NCBI GenBank assembly: GCA_027486935.1
Contig: JAIXOF010000164.1
Coordinates: 1-50,652 of the forward strand
Direction of reading: 5' to 3'
Source: Cyanobium sp. C1_MAG_00004
GTDB lineage: Bacteria; Cyanobacteriota; Cyanobacteriia; PCC-6307; Cyanobiaceae
Length of the DNA stretch: 50,652 nt
Of this stretch, positions 44,289-50,652 are shown one piece after another (within the stretch, counting starts at the first letter, position 1; each line of letters opens with the position of its first letter). The notes below the pieces were generated by a model. It ran no database searches. It saw nothing but the letters and a program-made list of their open reading frames with translations, and was not told the origin of the DNA. A program made the position numbers and the translations under genes.

Positions 44289-44945
44289 TCAGCCGGGCCG
44301 CAACCGCAGCCCAAACCGCTGGGCAAACGCCTCCAGCAGCAGGGGCCGCACCTGGGCGGTGGTCAAACCCGGGATCCAGTCGACCAACCGCCCCACCGGC
44401 CGATCGCTGATGCCGCAGGGCACGATCGCAGCAAAACCGGCCAGGTCGCAACTGACATTGAGCGCCAACCCGTGCTGGCTGATCCAGCGCCGCGCCCCCA
44501 CGCCGATGGCCGCCAGCTTGCGCCCCTCAAGCCAGACGCCGGTTTGCCCTGAGCTGCGCTCACCAGCCAGCTCAAGGCTGCTCAACACATCGATCACCAC
44601 CTGCTCAAGGGCACGCAGATAGAGGTGCAGATCGGCACCGTGACGCTGCAGGTTGAGCACCGGGTACAGCACAAGCTGGCCGGGGCAATGGTGGGTGACC
44701 TCACCGCCGCGGTCGATGCGAAACAGCGGGTGCGGTGGGTTGGCGGGGTCAAAGCGCAGAAACTCCGGATCGGCCCCGCGGCCCAGGGTGTAACAGGGCT
44801 GATGCTCAAGCAGCAGCACAGCGGCGGGGCCTTCGGGATCCTCGAGCAGACGCTGCTGCAGTTGCCGCTGCTGCTGCCAGGCCTGGGCAAACGGCACCAA
44901 CCCCGGCGGTTCAAGAAGGATTGCGTCGCTGCTGGTCCTGCCCAT
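44289..44945 (-). CDS. lipB: Lipoyl(octanoyl)transferase
   Basis: The 218-residue enzyme transfers octanoyl from acyl carrier protein to the lipoyl domains of E2 and GcvH subunits. Visible are the GRGAD and [19 protein letters not shown] blocks, the catalytic Lys in [10 protein letters not shown] and the catalytic Cys in [14 protein letters not shown]. Length is normal. It is divergent from hpf with 51 bases between the starts and precedes the acyl-CoA/ACP synthetase gene by 70 bases. Confidence 0.94.
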   Translation of the reverse strand: MGRTSSDAILLEPPGLVPFAQAWQQQRQLQQRLLEDPEGPAAVLLLEHQPCYTLGRGADPEFLRFDPANPPHPLFRIDRGGEVTHHCPGQLVLYPVLNLQRHGADLHLYLRALEQVVIDVLSSLELAGERSSGQTGVWLEGRKLAAIGVGARRWISQHGLALNVSCDLAGFAAIVPCGISDRPVGRLVDWIPGLTTAQVRPLLLEAFAQRFGLRLRPG

Positions 44946-44996
44946 CAGCCCTTCCTAGCGTTGGTCAATCCCGAGCTCAGGAGGGCACGAGGATCC

Positions 44997-45581
44997 ATGA
45001 AACTGCTCATCCACGGTCGCAATCTCGAGGTAACCCCGGCGATCCGGGAGTACACCGAAACCAAGTTGACCCGTGCCATCAACCACTTTGATGGACTGGT
45101 CAAAGAGGCTGATGTGCACCTGTCGGTGGCCCGCAATCCGCGGGTGCCCCAGCAGACCGCCGAGGTCACGATGTTCGCCAACGGCACCGTGATCCGAGCC
45201 CAGGAGCGCTCGGACAACCTCTACGCCAGCATCGATCTGGTGGCCAGCAAGCTGACCCGCCAGCTCAACCGCTTCAGAGAGCGCCTGCATGAGCGCAATC
45301 ACGGACCGGTGCATCGCTCGGCCCGGGACGAAGAGGCTGGCGCAGCCGCCCTGCCACCTCCGGGTTCCACCCTCACCGACGGTCTGGAGGCCAGCACCCC
45401 CAGCCGCGGCGTGCGACGCAAGTACTTCGCCATGCCGCCGATGAGCGTGGACGACGCCCTGCAGCAGCTCGATGTGATCGACCACGATTTCTTCGTGTTC
45501 CGCGACAGCGACACCGGCCAGATCCAGGTCGCCTACCGACGCAACCACGGCGGCTACGGGGTGATTCAGGCTAAGGACTGA
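44997..45581 (+). CDS. hpf: Long-form ribosome hibernation promoting factor (LrtA/HPF)
   Basis: Starting at MKLLIHGRNLEVTPAIREY gives 194 residues. The N-terminal S30AE domain (about 1-100) binds the decoding centre of idle 30S subunits. A linker leads to the C-terminal dimerisation domain (KYFAMPPMSVDDALQQLDVI, FRDSDTGQIQVAYRRN, GGYGVIQ), the part that pairs ribosomes into 100S particles. In cyanobacteria the gene is known as lrtA, the light-repressed transcript. An AGGAGGG-like stretch (GAGGGCACGAGG) lies ahead of the ATG. It runs with deoC downstream. Confidence 0.94.
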   Translation: MKLLIHGRNLEVTPAIREYTETKLTRAINHFDGLVKEADVHLSVARNPRVPQQTAEVTMFANGTVIRAQERSDNLYASIDLVASKLTRQLNRFRERLHERNHGPVHRSARDEEAGAAALPPPGSTLTDGLEASTPSRGVRRKYFAMPPMSVDDALQQLDVIDHDFFVFRDSDTGQIQVAYRRNHGGYGVIQAKD

Positions 45582-45607
45582 ATCACCGCACCTCCAGGAG
45601 GGTCCCC

Positions 45608-46282
45608 TTGAACGCTGAGCGTCCCGATCTGGCTCCCTTGATCGACCACGCCCAGCTGGATCCCCTGGCAGGGCGCGAGGCAATCGAGCGCTGCTGTGAC
45701 GAAGCCCGCCACTTCGGTTTCGCCGGGGTGTGCGTGGCTTCCCGCTGGGTGGCCCATGCCAGGGAGCGGCTACCCCGCAACAACGGGGGCCCCCAGCCCC
45801 TGCTGGTGTCGGTGATCGGGTTTCCGTTTGGCGCGGTGGACCCGTCGATCAAACGGGCCGAAGCCGAACTGGCGGCCGAGCAAGGTGCCGACGAGCTGGA
45901 TGTGGTACCCGACTTCGGGGCTCTGGCCGACCGGGACAGCACCCGCCTCCACGCCGATCTGGCCGCCGTTGCTGAGGTGGGTCTGCCGTTCAAGGTGATC
46001 CTCGAAGCGGGCAAACTGCCTCCCGAGGCCCTGGAGCTGCTGGTGGAGGTGAGCATCGATGCCGGTGCCACCTTTCTCAAGACCGGTTCGGGCTTTGGCC
46101 CCGCCGCCACCATCGCCCAGGTGCAGACCCTGCGGCAGCTGGCCCGCGGCCGGGCCGCCATCAAGGCCTCAGGGGGAATTGCCGGTCTCGAGGCAGCCCT
46201 GGAGCTGGTGACAGCCGGCGCCACCCGCCTGGGCACCAGCCGCGGTGTCGCCCTGATGGAGGCGCTCAGAACCGGTGGCTGA
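45608..46282 (+). CDS. deoC: Deoxyribose-phosphate aldolase
   Basis: The 224-residue TIM-barrel enzyme splits 2-deoxyribose 5-phosphate into glyceraldehyde 3-phosphate and acetaldehyde. The active site is visible: GADELDVVPDFG (Asp), FKVILEAGKL (Lys) and AGATFLKTGSGFGPA (Schiff-base Lys). GGIAGLEAALELV and GTSRGVALM close the barrel. The start is a TTG with a perfect AGGAGG seven bases upstream, which decides it. It starts 26 bases after the hpf stop and is followed eight bases later by recO. Confidence 0.93.
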   Translation: MNAERPDLAPLIDHAQLDPLAGREAIERCCDEARHFGFAGVCVASRWVAHARERLPRNNGGPQPLLVSVIGFPFGAVDPSIKRAEAELAAEQGADELDVVPDFGALADRDSTRLHADLAAVAEVGLPFKVILEAGKLPPEALELLVEVSIDAGATFLKTGSGFGPAATIAQVQTLRQLARGRAAIKASGGIAGLEAALELVTAGATRLGTSRGVALMEALRTGG

Positions 46283-46290
46283 ACCGTGCC

Positions 46291-47097
46291 GTGGCTGAAC
46301 TGACCGTCGAAGGCCTGGTGCTCAGCAGCCAGGCCCTGGGGGAGCAGGACCGGCTGCTGGTGACCCTGACGGCCGACCAGGGGCTGCTGCGGCTGGCTGC
46401 CCCTGGTGCCCGGCGGCCGCGCAGCAGCCTTGCCGCGGCCGTGCCCCTGGCCCACCTGCGGCTGCAGATTGGGGGCGGGCGCGGCCTGCGGCGCATCCGC
46501 CAGCTGCAGGTGCTGCATCACTACGGAGCCCTGGGGGCACGGCTCGAGACCCTGGCCGCTGGCCAGGCCCTGTGTGAACTGGCCCTGGCCATGGTCGGAG
46601 CCGACGATCCAGCCGAGGCGCAGCTGGCCCACCTGCTGCTCCAATTGCAACGGCTAGAGGAGCTGGTCGCTGAGCGGGGCCCGGCCCTCGAGGCGCTGGC
46701 CCTGCTGGTGCAGGGAGGGCTGCAGCAGCTGGCGCTGGGTGGGTACGCATTACCGCTGCAGACCTGCGCCCACAGCGGCGCCCCGCTCGAGCCGCCGATC
46801 GGCGAATGGAGCTGGCGCTGCAGCCTGCTCAGTGCCGAAGGTCTGGTGATCGGAGCGGTGGCCGGGTCCCCGGTGCAACTCAATCCATCGGAGCTCGCCC
46901 TGCTGCAGCGGCTGACCCGGCCCCACCTGCCCCGCAGGCGCGACGGGGAGCTAATGGGTCCCGAACCGGTGTGGTTGAACCTGCTGCAGCTGCTGGAGTG
47001 CTGGTGCCGCGAGCACCTGAACCGACCGATCCGGGCCCTGCGCCTACTGCGCAGCTGCTACGGCAACATGGCAAACCAGCCACCAGATCCGGCTTGA
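46291..47097 (+). CDS. recO: DNA repair protein RecO
   Basis: The 268-residue protein has the N-terminal OB fold of RecO (VEGLVLSSQALGEQDRLLVT, GLLRLAAPGARRPRS) and a helical C-terminal part. The Cys positions of the zinc finger of some RecO proteins are reduced here to CAHSGAPL and one more Cys. RecO loads RecA on gapped DNA together with RecR. The start is GTG 46291. Its stop overlaps the TTG start of the MFS gene (TTGA). Confidence 0.9.
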   Translation: MAELTVEGLVLSSQALGEQDRLLVTLTADQGLLRLAAPGARRPRSSLAAAVPLAHLRLQIGGGRGLRRIRQLQVLHHYGALGARLETLAAGQALCELALAMVGADDPAEAQLAHLLLQLQRLEELVAERGPALEALALLVQGGLQQLALGGYALPLQTCAHSGAPLEPPIGEWSWRCSLLSAEGLVIGAVAGSPVQLNPSELALLQRLTRPHLPRRRDGELMGPEPVWLNLLQLLECWCREHLNRPIRALRLLRSCYGNMANQPPDPA

Positions 47098-48449
47098 GCA
47101 GCGCTGCCAACACCAACGGACTGCTGGCCGTACTGAAGCAACGGGGCTTCAGGGAGCTTTGGATCGGCCAGATCTGTTCGCAACTGGCTGACAAGTTCTA
47201 CATCGTGTTGATGGTGTTCCTGATTGCCCAGGTGTGGGTGAGCGACACCCCGGGCAGCAACCCGGCCCTGGCCGAGGCCGCGGCGGCGATGCGACTCAAT
47301 CTCGAGAGTCGGGCCCAGGTGATCACCCTGCTGGCCACCGGCATCTACGTGGCCAACACGATCCCGGCGGTGTTGCTGGGCACGGTGGCCGGGGTCTGGG
47401 CCGACCGCTGGCCCAAACGCACGATGATGGTGGCCTCCAATGGCCTGCGGGCCCTGTTGGTGCTGCTAGCACCTCTGTGCCTGCTGCCTGGGCCCAGCTG
47501 GCTGGGGTTGAGCTGGGGGTACTGGGGTCTGGTCCTGATGACCCTGCTGGAGTCGGTTCTAACCCAGTTCTTTGCCCCGGCCGAGCAGGCGGCGATCCCG
47601 CTGCTGGTGCCGCCCCAGCTGCTGCTGGCCGCCAACTCGCTGTATCAGGCCACCAGCATGGGCGCGACGATCGTCGGCTTTGCGCTGGGGGATCCGATCC
47701 TGCGACTGCTCGAGGCGCTGCTGGCCCGCATCGGCATCCCCGGCGGCGAATTCGTGTTGCTGCCGTTCTGCTACGGCCTTGCAGCTCTGGCGATCAGTCG
47801 CATCGATCTGCAGGAAGCCCCCAGGCCTCCCCGTCAGGCCAGCGTCTGGCAGGAGATTGGCGAGGGCGTGGCCGTGTTGCGCAACCGTCCGAGCGTGCGC
47901 AGCGCCATGGCCCACCTTGTGCTGCTGTACAGCCTGCTGGCGGCCCTGTACGTCCTGGCGATCAGCATGGCCTCGCTGATTCCGGGGTTGGGCCCGACCC
48001 AGTTCGGCACCCTGCTGGCCATGAGCGGTGTCGGCCTGGCCCTGGGAGCGGTGCTGGTCGCCCAGCTCGGCGCGGGCCTCAACAGGCGCCGCCTGGCTGC
48101 CGGCGGGCTTGGGATCATGGCCTGGACCCTGGTGCTGCTGGGCCAGGTGCGGGGCAACCTGGTCTTCACCCTGCTGTTGTGCGCCCTGCTGGGGGTCGGC
48201 GCCGCCCTGCTGGCGATTCCGGCCCAGACCACCATCCAGGAAGACACTCCCGAAGCCATGCGCGGCAAGGTGTTCGGCCTGCAGAACAACCTGATCAACG
48301 TCGCCCTGAGCCTGCCGCTGGTGCTGGCGGGAACGGTGGTCAGCCGCTACGGGCTGCTGCCGGTGCTGTGGATTCTGGCGGGCCTGAGCCTGGCCGCAGC
48401 GCTGATGGAGCGGCCCTGGCAGGGAGGGTCCCGCAACGAGCGCTGTTAA
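47094..48449 (+). CDS. Major facilitator superfamily transporter
   Basis: From TTG 47094, overlapping the recO stop, the product is 451 residues with about eleven to twelve transmembrane helices. The loop 2-3 motif reads GVWADRWPKRTMMVAS (MFS motif A, G-x-x-x-D/R-x-x-R-R). Helix 1 begins GFRELWIGQICSQLADKF, as in LplT/EntS-like exporters. The frame is open 96 codons further upstream, but that part is antisense-like sequence inside recO. Substrate unknown; lysophospholipid or drug exporters are the nearest types by eye. Confidence 0.85.
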   Translation: MSSAANTNGLLAVLKQRGFRELWIGQICSQLADKFYIVLMVFLIAQVWVSDTPGSNPALAEAAAAMRLNLESRAQVITLLATGIYVANTIPAVLLGTVAGVWADRWPKRTMMVASNGLRALLVLLAPLCLLPGPSWLGLSWGYWGLVLMTLLESVLTQFFAPAEQAAIPLLVPPQLLLAANSLYQATSMGATIVGFALGDPILRLLEALLARIGIPGGEFVLLPFCYGLAALAISRIDLQEAPRPPRQASVWQEIGEGVAVLRNRPSVRSAMAHLVLLYSLLAALYVLAISMASLIPGLGPTQFGTLLAMSGVGLALGAVLVAQLGAGLNRRRLAAGGLGIMAWTLVLLGQVRGNLVFTLLLCALLGVGAALLAIPAQTTIQEDTPEAMRGKVFGLQNNLINVALSLPLVLAGTVVSRYGLLPVLWILAGLSLAAALMERPWQGGSRNERC

Positions 48450-48474
48450 CTTCGTTGAGCCTGCAGACGGTTCA

Positions 48475-49686
48475 GTGGCGCACATTGCCTGGCTGGGCAA
48501 GAAGTCGCCGTTCTGCGGCAATGTCACCTACGGGCTGACCACCACCCACGCGCTGCGCAGCCGCGGCCACGGGATCAGTTTCATTCATTTCGACACCCCC
48601 GCCACCAGCCTGGGCAGACAGGCCGCGGCCGAACGGATCAGCGACAGCGAGCGGGACGACAGCAGCGGCGACAACCCCGAAGTGGCCCTGCCCTATTTGG
48701 TCAAAGGGCAGGTGTACACGATTCCGTCGCTGGGGGCCCAGCGGGAACTGCGCGAATCGCTGGCACGGCTGCGGCCCGATCTGGTGCACGCCAGCCTGAC
48801 CCTGTCGCCGCTGGATTTTCTGCTGCCGGATCTGTGCCAGCAGCTGGGGCTTCCTCTGGTGGCCACGTTTCACCCGCCGTTTGATGCCAGCCTGCGCAAC
48901 CTGACCGCCGGCACCCAGCAGCTGACCTATCAGCTGTATGCACCCTCGCTGGCCCGGTTTGACCGGGTGATCGTGTTTTCCGACATCCAGGCCGAGGTGC
49001 TGCAGCGCCTCGGCGTGCCCAGCGATCGCCTGGCCGTGATTCCCAATGGTGTCGACACGACCCTGTGGCGACCCGGCCACCCGAGCAGCGACAGCCCTGA
49101 ATTGGCCGAGCTCAGGCGCCGCTTCGCCGGGCAACGGGTGTTTCTCTACATGGGCCGGGTGGCCACCGAAAAGAACGTCGAAGCCCTGCTCAAGGCCTGG
49201 CGTCTGGTGCGGCCGGCGGGCTGCCTGCTGGTGATCGTCGGCGATGGGCCGGCACGCTCAGCCCTGCAGCAGAACACCATCGACGACGCCGGGGTGATCT
49301 GGTGGGGTTACGAACCCAGTCTGGAGCGGCGGGTGGCCTTTCAACAGCTGGCCGAGGTGTTTCTGTTGCCCTCACTGGTCGAGGGGTTGTCCCTGGCCCT
49401 GCTCGAGGCCATGGCGGCCGGCAGTGCCTGTGTGGCCACCGATGCCGGAGCCGATGGCGAGGCGCTCGACGGTGGCGCCGGCATCGTGATCAGCACCCAG
49501 GGGGTCACCACCCAACTGCGCACCCTGTTGCCAGTGCTGCGCGACCAGCCGGTGCTGACCGCCGAGCTGGGACGCCGGGCCAGGGCCCGGGCGCTCGAGC
49601 GTTACACCCTGAGGGGGAACATCGACGCCCTTGAGCGGCTCTACCAGGAGCTGCTCAGCGGCCGACCCAACCTGGTGGCCGCCTGA
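48475..49686 (+). CDS. GT4-family glycosyltransferase
   Basis: The 403-residue GT-B enzyme has an N-terminal acceptor domain (HIAWLGKKSPFCGNVTYGL, ATFHPPFDASLRNLTAG) and a C-terminal donor domain. VIPNGVDTTLWRPG, FLYMGRVATEKNVEALLKAW and the EX7E block SLVEGLSLALLEAMAAGSA are typical of retaining GT4 transferases that use nucleotide sugars. The start is GTG 48475 (MAHIAWLG). It runs 25 bases after the MFS gene. Many cyanobacteria have such a gene for a glycolipid or sucrose-type product; the acceptor here is unknown. It contains a HIP1 octamer. Confidence 0.88.
   Translation: MAHIAWLGKKSPFCGNVTYGLTTTHALRSRGHGISFIHFDTPATSLGRQAAAERISDSERDDSSGDNPEVALPYLVKGQVYTIPSLGAQRELRESLARLRPDLVHASLTLSPLDFLLPDLCQQLGLPLVATFHPPFDASLRNLTAGTQQLTYQLYAPSLARFDRVIVFSDIQAEVLQRLGVPSDRLAVIPNGVDTTLWRPGHPSSDSPELAELRRRFAGQRVFLYMGRVATEKNVEALLKAWRLVRPAGCLLVIVGDGPARSALQQNTIDDAGVIWWGYEPSLERRVAFQQLAEVFLLPSLVEGLSLALLEAMAAGSACVATDAGADGEALDGGAGIVISTQGVTTQLRTLLPVLRDQPVLTAELGRRARARALERYTLRGNIDALERLYQELLSGRPNLVAA
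49022..49029. repeat. HIP1 octamer
   Basis: GCGATCGC lies inside the glycosyltransferase gene. Confidence 0.6.
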
Positions 49687-49716
49687 ACCGAGAACGGAGC
49701 TTCAGGTCCGGTCTGC

Positions 49717-50652
49717 TCAGGTCCACATCGAGGGATCCCGGCACTCGGGCAGGTCGGCAAACGGAGAGTCAGCCCCCAACAGGTCTGCGCTGATGCCCAG
49801 ACAGATCTGGTTGAGCGGCAGCGAAAAGCTGCTGCCATCGCGGTCGAACGGACCTTCCACGTAGGCGCCGATCCGCTCTGCCACCAGAAAACCCAGGAAC
49901 AACAGGGCCCCCAACCAGGGCCTGCCGTTGCCAAGAAAGACCATGAACAGGTCATAGCCGAACACCCAGGCGATCAGCCGCACGAACACGTCGTAGGCCG
50001 GCGGGATCGGCGTGTTGCGGATTTTCTGCAGTCCGCCCAGGGCAGTGGTGAACGCCTCGGCGCTGCGCAGCAGGGCATCGCGCCCCAGGTCGCTGATCAG
50101 GCCCTGGGCATGCAGGTGATGCAAGGCTGCGGCCCGTACCCAGACCACCTGCAGCAGGGTCACGTCCTCGCCCAATCCCAGCTGGGCAGCCAGGGCCAGC
50201 ACACGCTGGCGGTGACTGCGCAGGCCGAAGTTGCGCAGCTCCAGATTGGCCAGCCACACCAGCAGCACCTGCACCTGCAGCAGGCGGCGATGCTCGCCAT
50301 CCGGGTGTTCATCTGGACCCAGCACCGCCAGCAGGGCCTCGCGCCATTGACGGCTCTGGTTGACCAGCGAACCCCACAGACCACGGGCCTCCCACCAGCG
50401 GTTGATCGCCTGGGTGTTGCGAAAGCCCAGAAAAATGGACACGGCGATCCCCAGAACCGGAAAGGCGGACCCCTCGGTCATGCCCACCAGACCAAACGGT
50501 TTGATCCAGAGCGAGACCAGGCAGACGCCCACCAGAACAAGCAGGTCAAAGCGCATGCGCACCAACAGCTGACCCAGCACCCGTGGGTAATGGCGCCGGG
50601 CGGTGTGGGGGGCCGGTGGCCCCGGGTGCTGGACGACAACCTCAGCCGCCAT
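49717..50652 (-). CDS. Bestrophin-family (UPF0187) anion channel
   Basis: The 311-residue protein has the bestrophin layout: VLVGVCLVSLWIKPF as first helix, LGIAVSIFLGFRNTQAINRWWEAR with the conserved FRNxxAxxRWWEAR block, a long helical cytosolic part and QKIRNTPIPPAYDVFVR before the last helices. The C-terminal FSLPLNQICLGI is also typical. Relatives are voltage-linked chloride channels of the thylakoid or proton-motive-force tuning. The ATG is the very last codon visible, at the right edge, so a start further upstream cannot be excluded. It converges on the glycosyltransferase gene. Confidence 0.88.
   Translation of the reverse strand: MAAEVVVQHPGPPAPHTARRHYPRVLGQLLVRMRFDLLVLVGVCLVSLWIKPFGLVGMTEGSAFPVLGIAVSIFLGFRNTQAINRWWEARGLWGSLVNQSRQWREALLAVLGPDEHPDGEHRRLLQVQVLLVWLANLELRNFGLRSHRQRVLALAAQLGLGEDVTLLQVVWVRAAALHHLHAQGLISDLGRDALLRSAEAFTTALGGLQKIRNTPIPPAYDVFVRLIAWVFGYDLFMVFLGNGRPWLGALLFLGFLVAERIGAYVEGPFDRDGSSFSLPLNQICLGISADLLGADSPFADLPECRDPSMWT

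Noticed and set aside
43007-44410. 467-codon + strand open frame
   Set aside because: It is antisense to the acyl-CoA/ACP synthetase, which has all adenylate-forming motifs.
46806-47093. N-terminal extension of the MFS transporter frame
   Set aside because: It overlaps recO in another frame and is Pro/Arg/Ala-rich; the transporter begins at the TTG overlapping the recO stop.

Overview
The window reads as a piece of chromosome from a G+C-rich picocyanobacterium of the Cyanobium / freshwater Synechococcus kind. The basis is the gene set (YlqD, a plastid-type pyruvate dehydrogenase E2, a long-form LrtA/HPF, Fe-superoxide dismutase, cyanobacterial acyl-CoA/ACP synthetase), many GTG/TTG starts with weak ribosome binding sites, and scattered HIP1 octamers (GCGATCGC). 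It has no rRNA, one tRNA, and no transposase, integrase, phage gene or CRISPR array that I can recognise. Coding is dense. The longest gap between genes is about 200 bases (between rpsN and pnp), so no stretch over 300 bases is empty.

Layout. 1-8.2 kb is ordinary core: two prepilin-like genes cut by the left edge, lepA, an Nfu-type iron-sulfur scaffold, serS, an RseP-type intramembrane protease, rpsN and pnp, ending at a good terminator. 8.3-17.5 kb is an accessory region with clearly lower G+C (60-base lines I counted in and just beyond it were 38-52 %, against more than 70 % in parts of the right flank). It holds an OprB-type porin, a secreted DUF5602-like protein, an unrecognised small protein, a WrbA-like flavodoxin, a GMC oxidoreductase, five proteins carrying six NTF2/SnoaL-like domains, and a VOC-fold protein. 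I know of no described pathway with this composition; it is the best candidate here for an undescribed uptake-and-conversion system. 17.5-28.2 kb is a second accessory block, probably tied to glycogen and carbon regulation. On the minus strand are a DJ-1/PfpI protein, a benzoylformate-decarboxylase-like ThDP enzyme, a GlgX-type debranching enzyme, an AGE-family epimerase fused to a STAS (anti-anti-sigma) domain, and a TPR/2OG-oxygenase protein. Divergent from it is a large protein that looks like stacked beta-sandwich (E-set) modules.

28.2-50.7 kb returns to high-G+C core and near-core genes: ZIP transporter, O-antigen-ligase-like protein, CysQ-like phosphatase, rsmI, a LapA-like small membrane protein, an acidic HTH protein, tRNA-Arg(UCU), arfB, DUF805, lnt, an FKBP-type prolyl isomerase, sodB, DUF2252, queA, pdhC (E2), ylqD, an acyl-CoA/ACP synthetase, lipB, hpf/lrtA, deoC, recO, an MFS transporter, a GT4 glycosyltransferase and a bestrophin-family channel.

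How genes work together. queA and pdhC overlap and are probably co-transcribed. lipB lies close to pdhC, the gene for the lipoylated subunit it would modify. deoC, recO, the MFS gene and the GT4 gene run in one direction with short gaps or overlaps. The AGE-STAS / GlgX / DJ-1 neighbourhood resembles, from memory, the Synechocystis slr1854-slr1857 part of the icfG locus, but here the STAS domain is fused to the epimerase and no PP2C phosphatase or RsbW-like kinase is in view.
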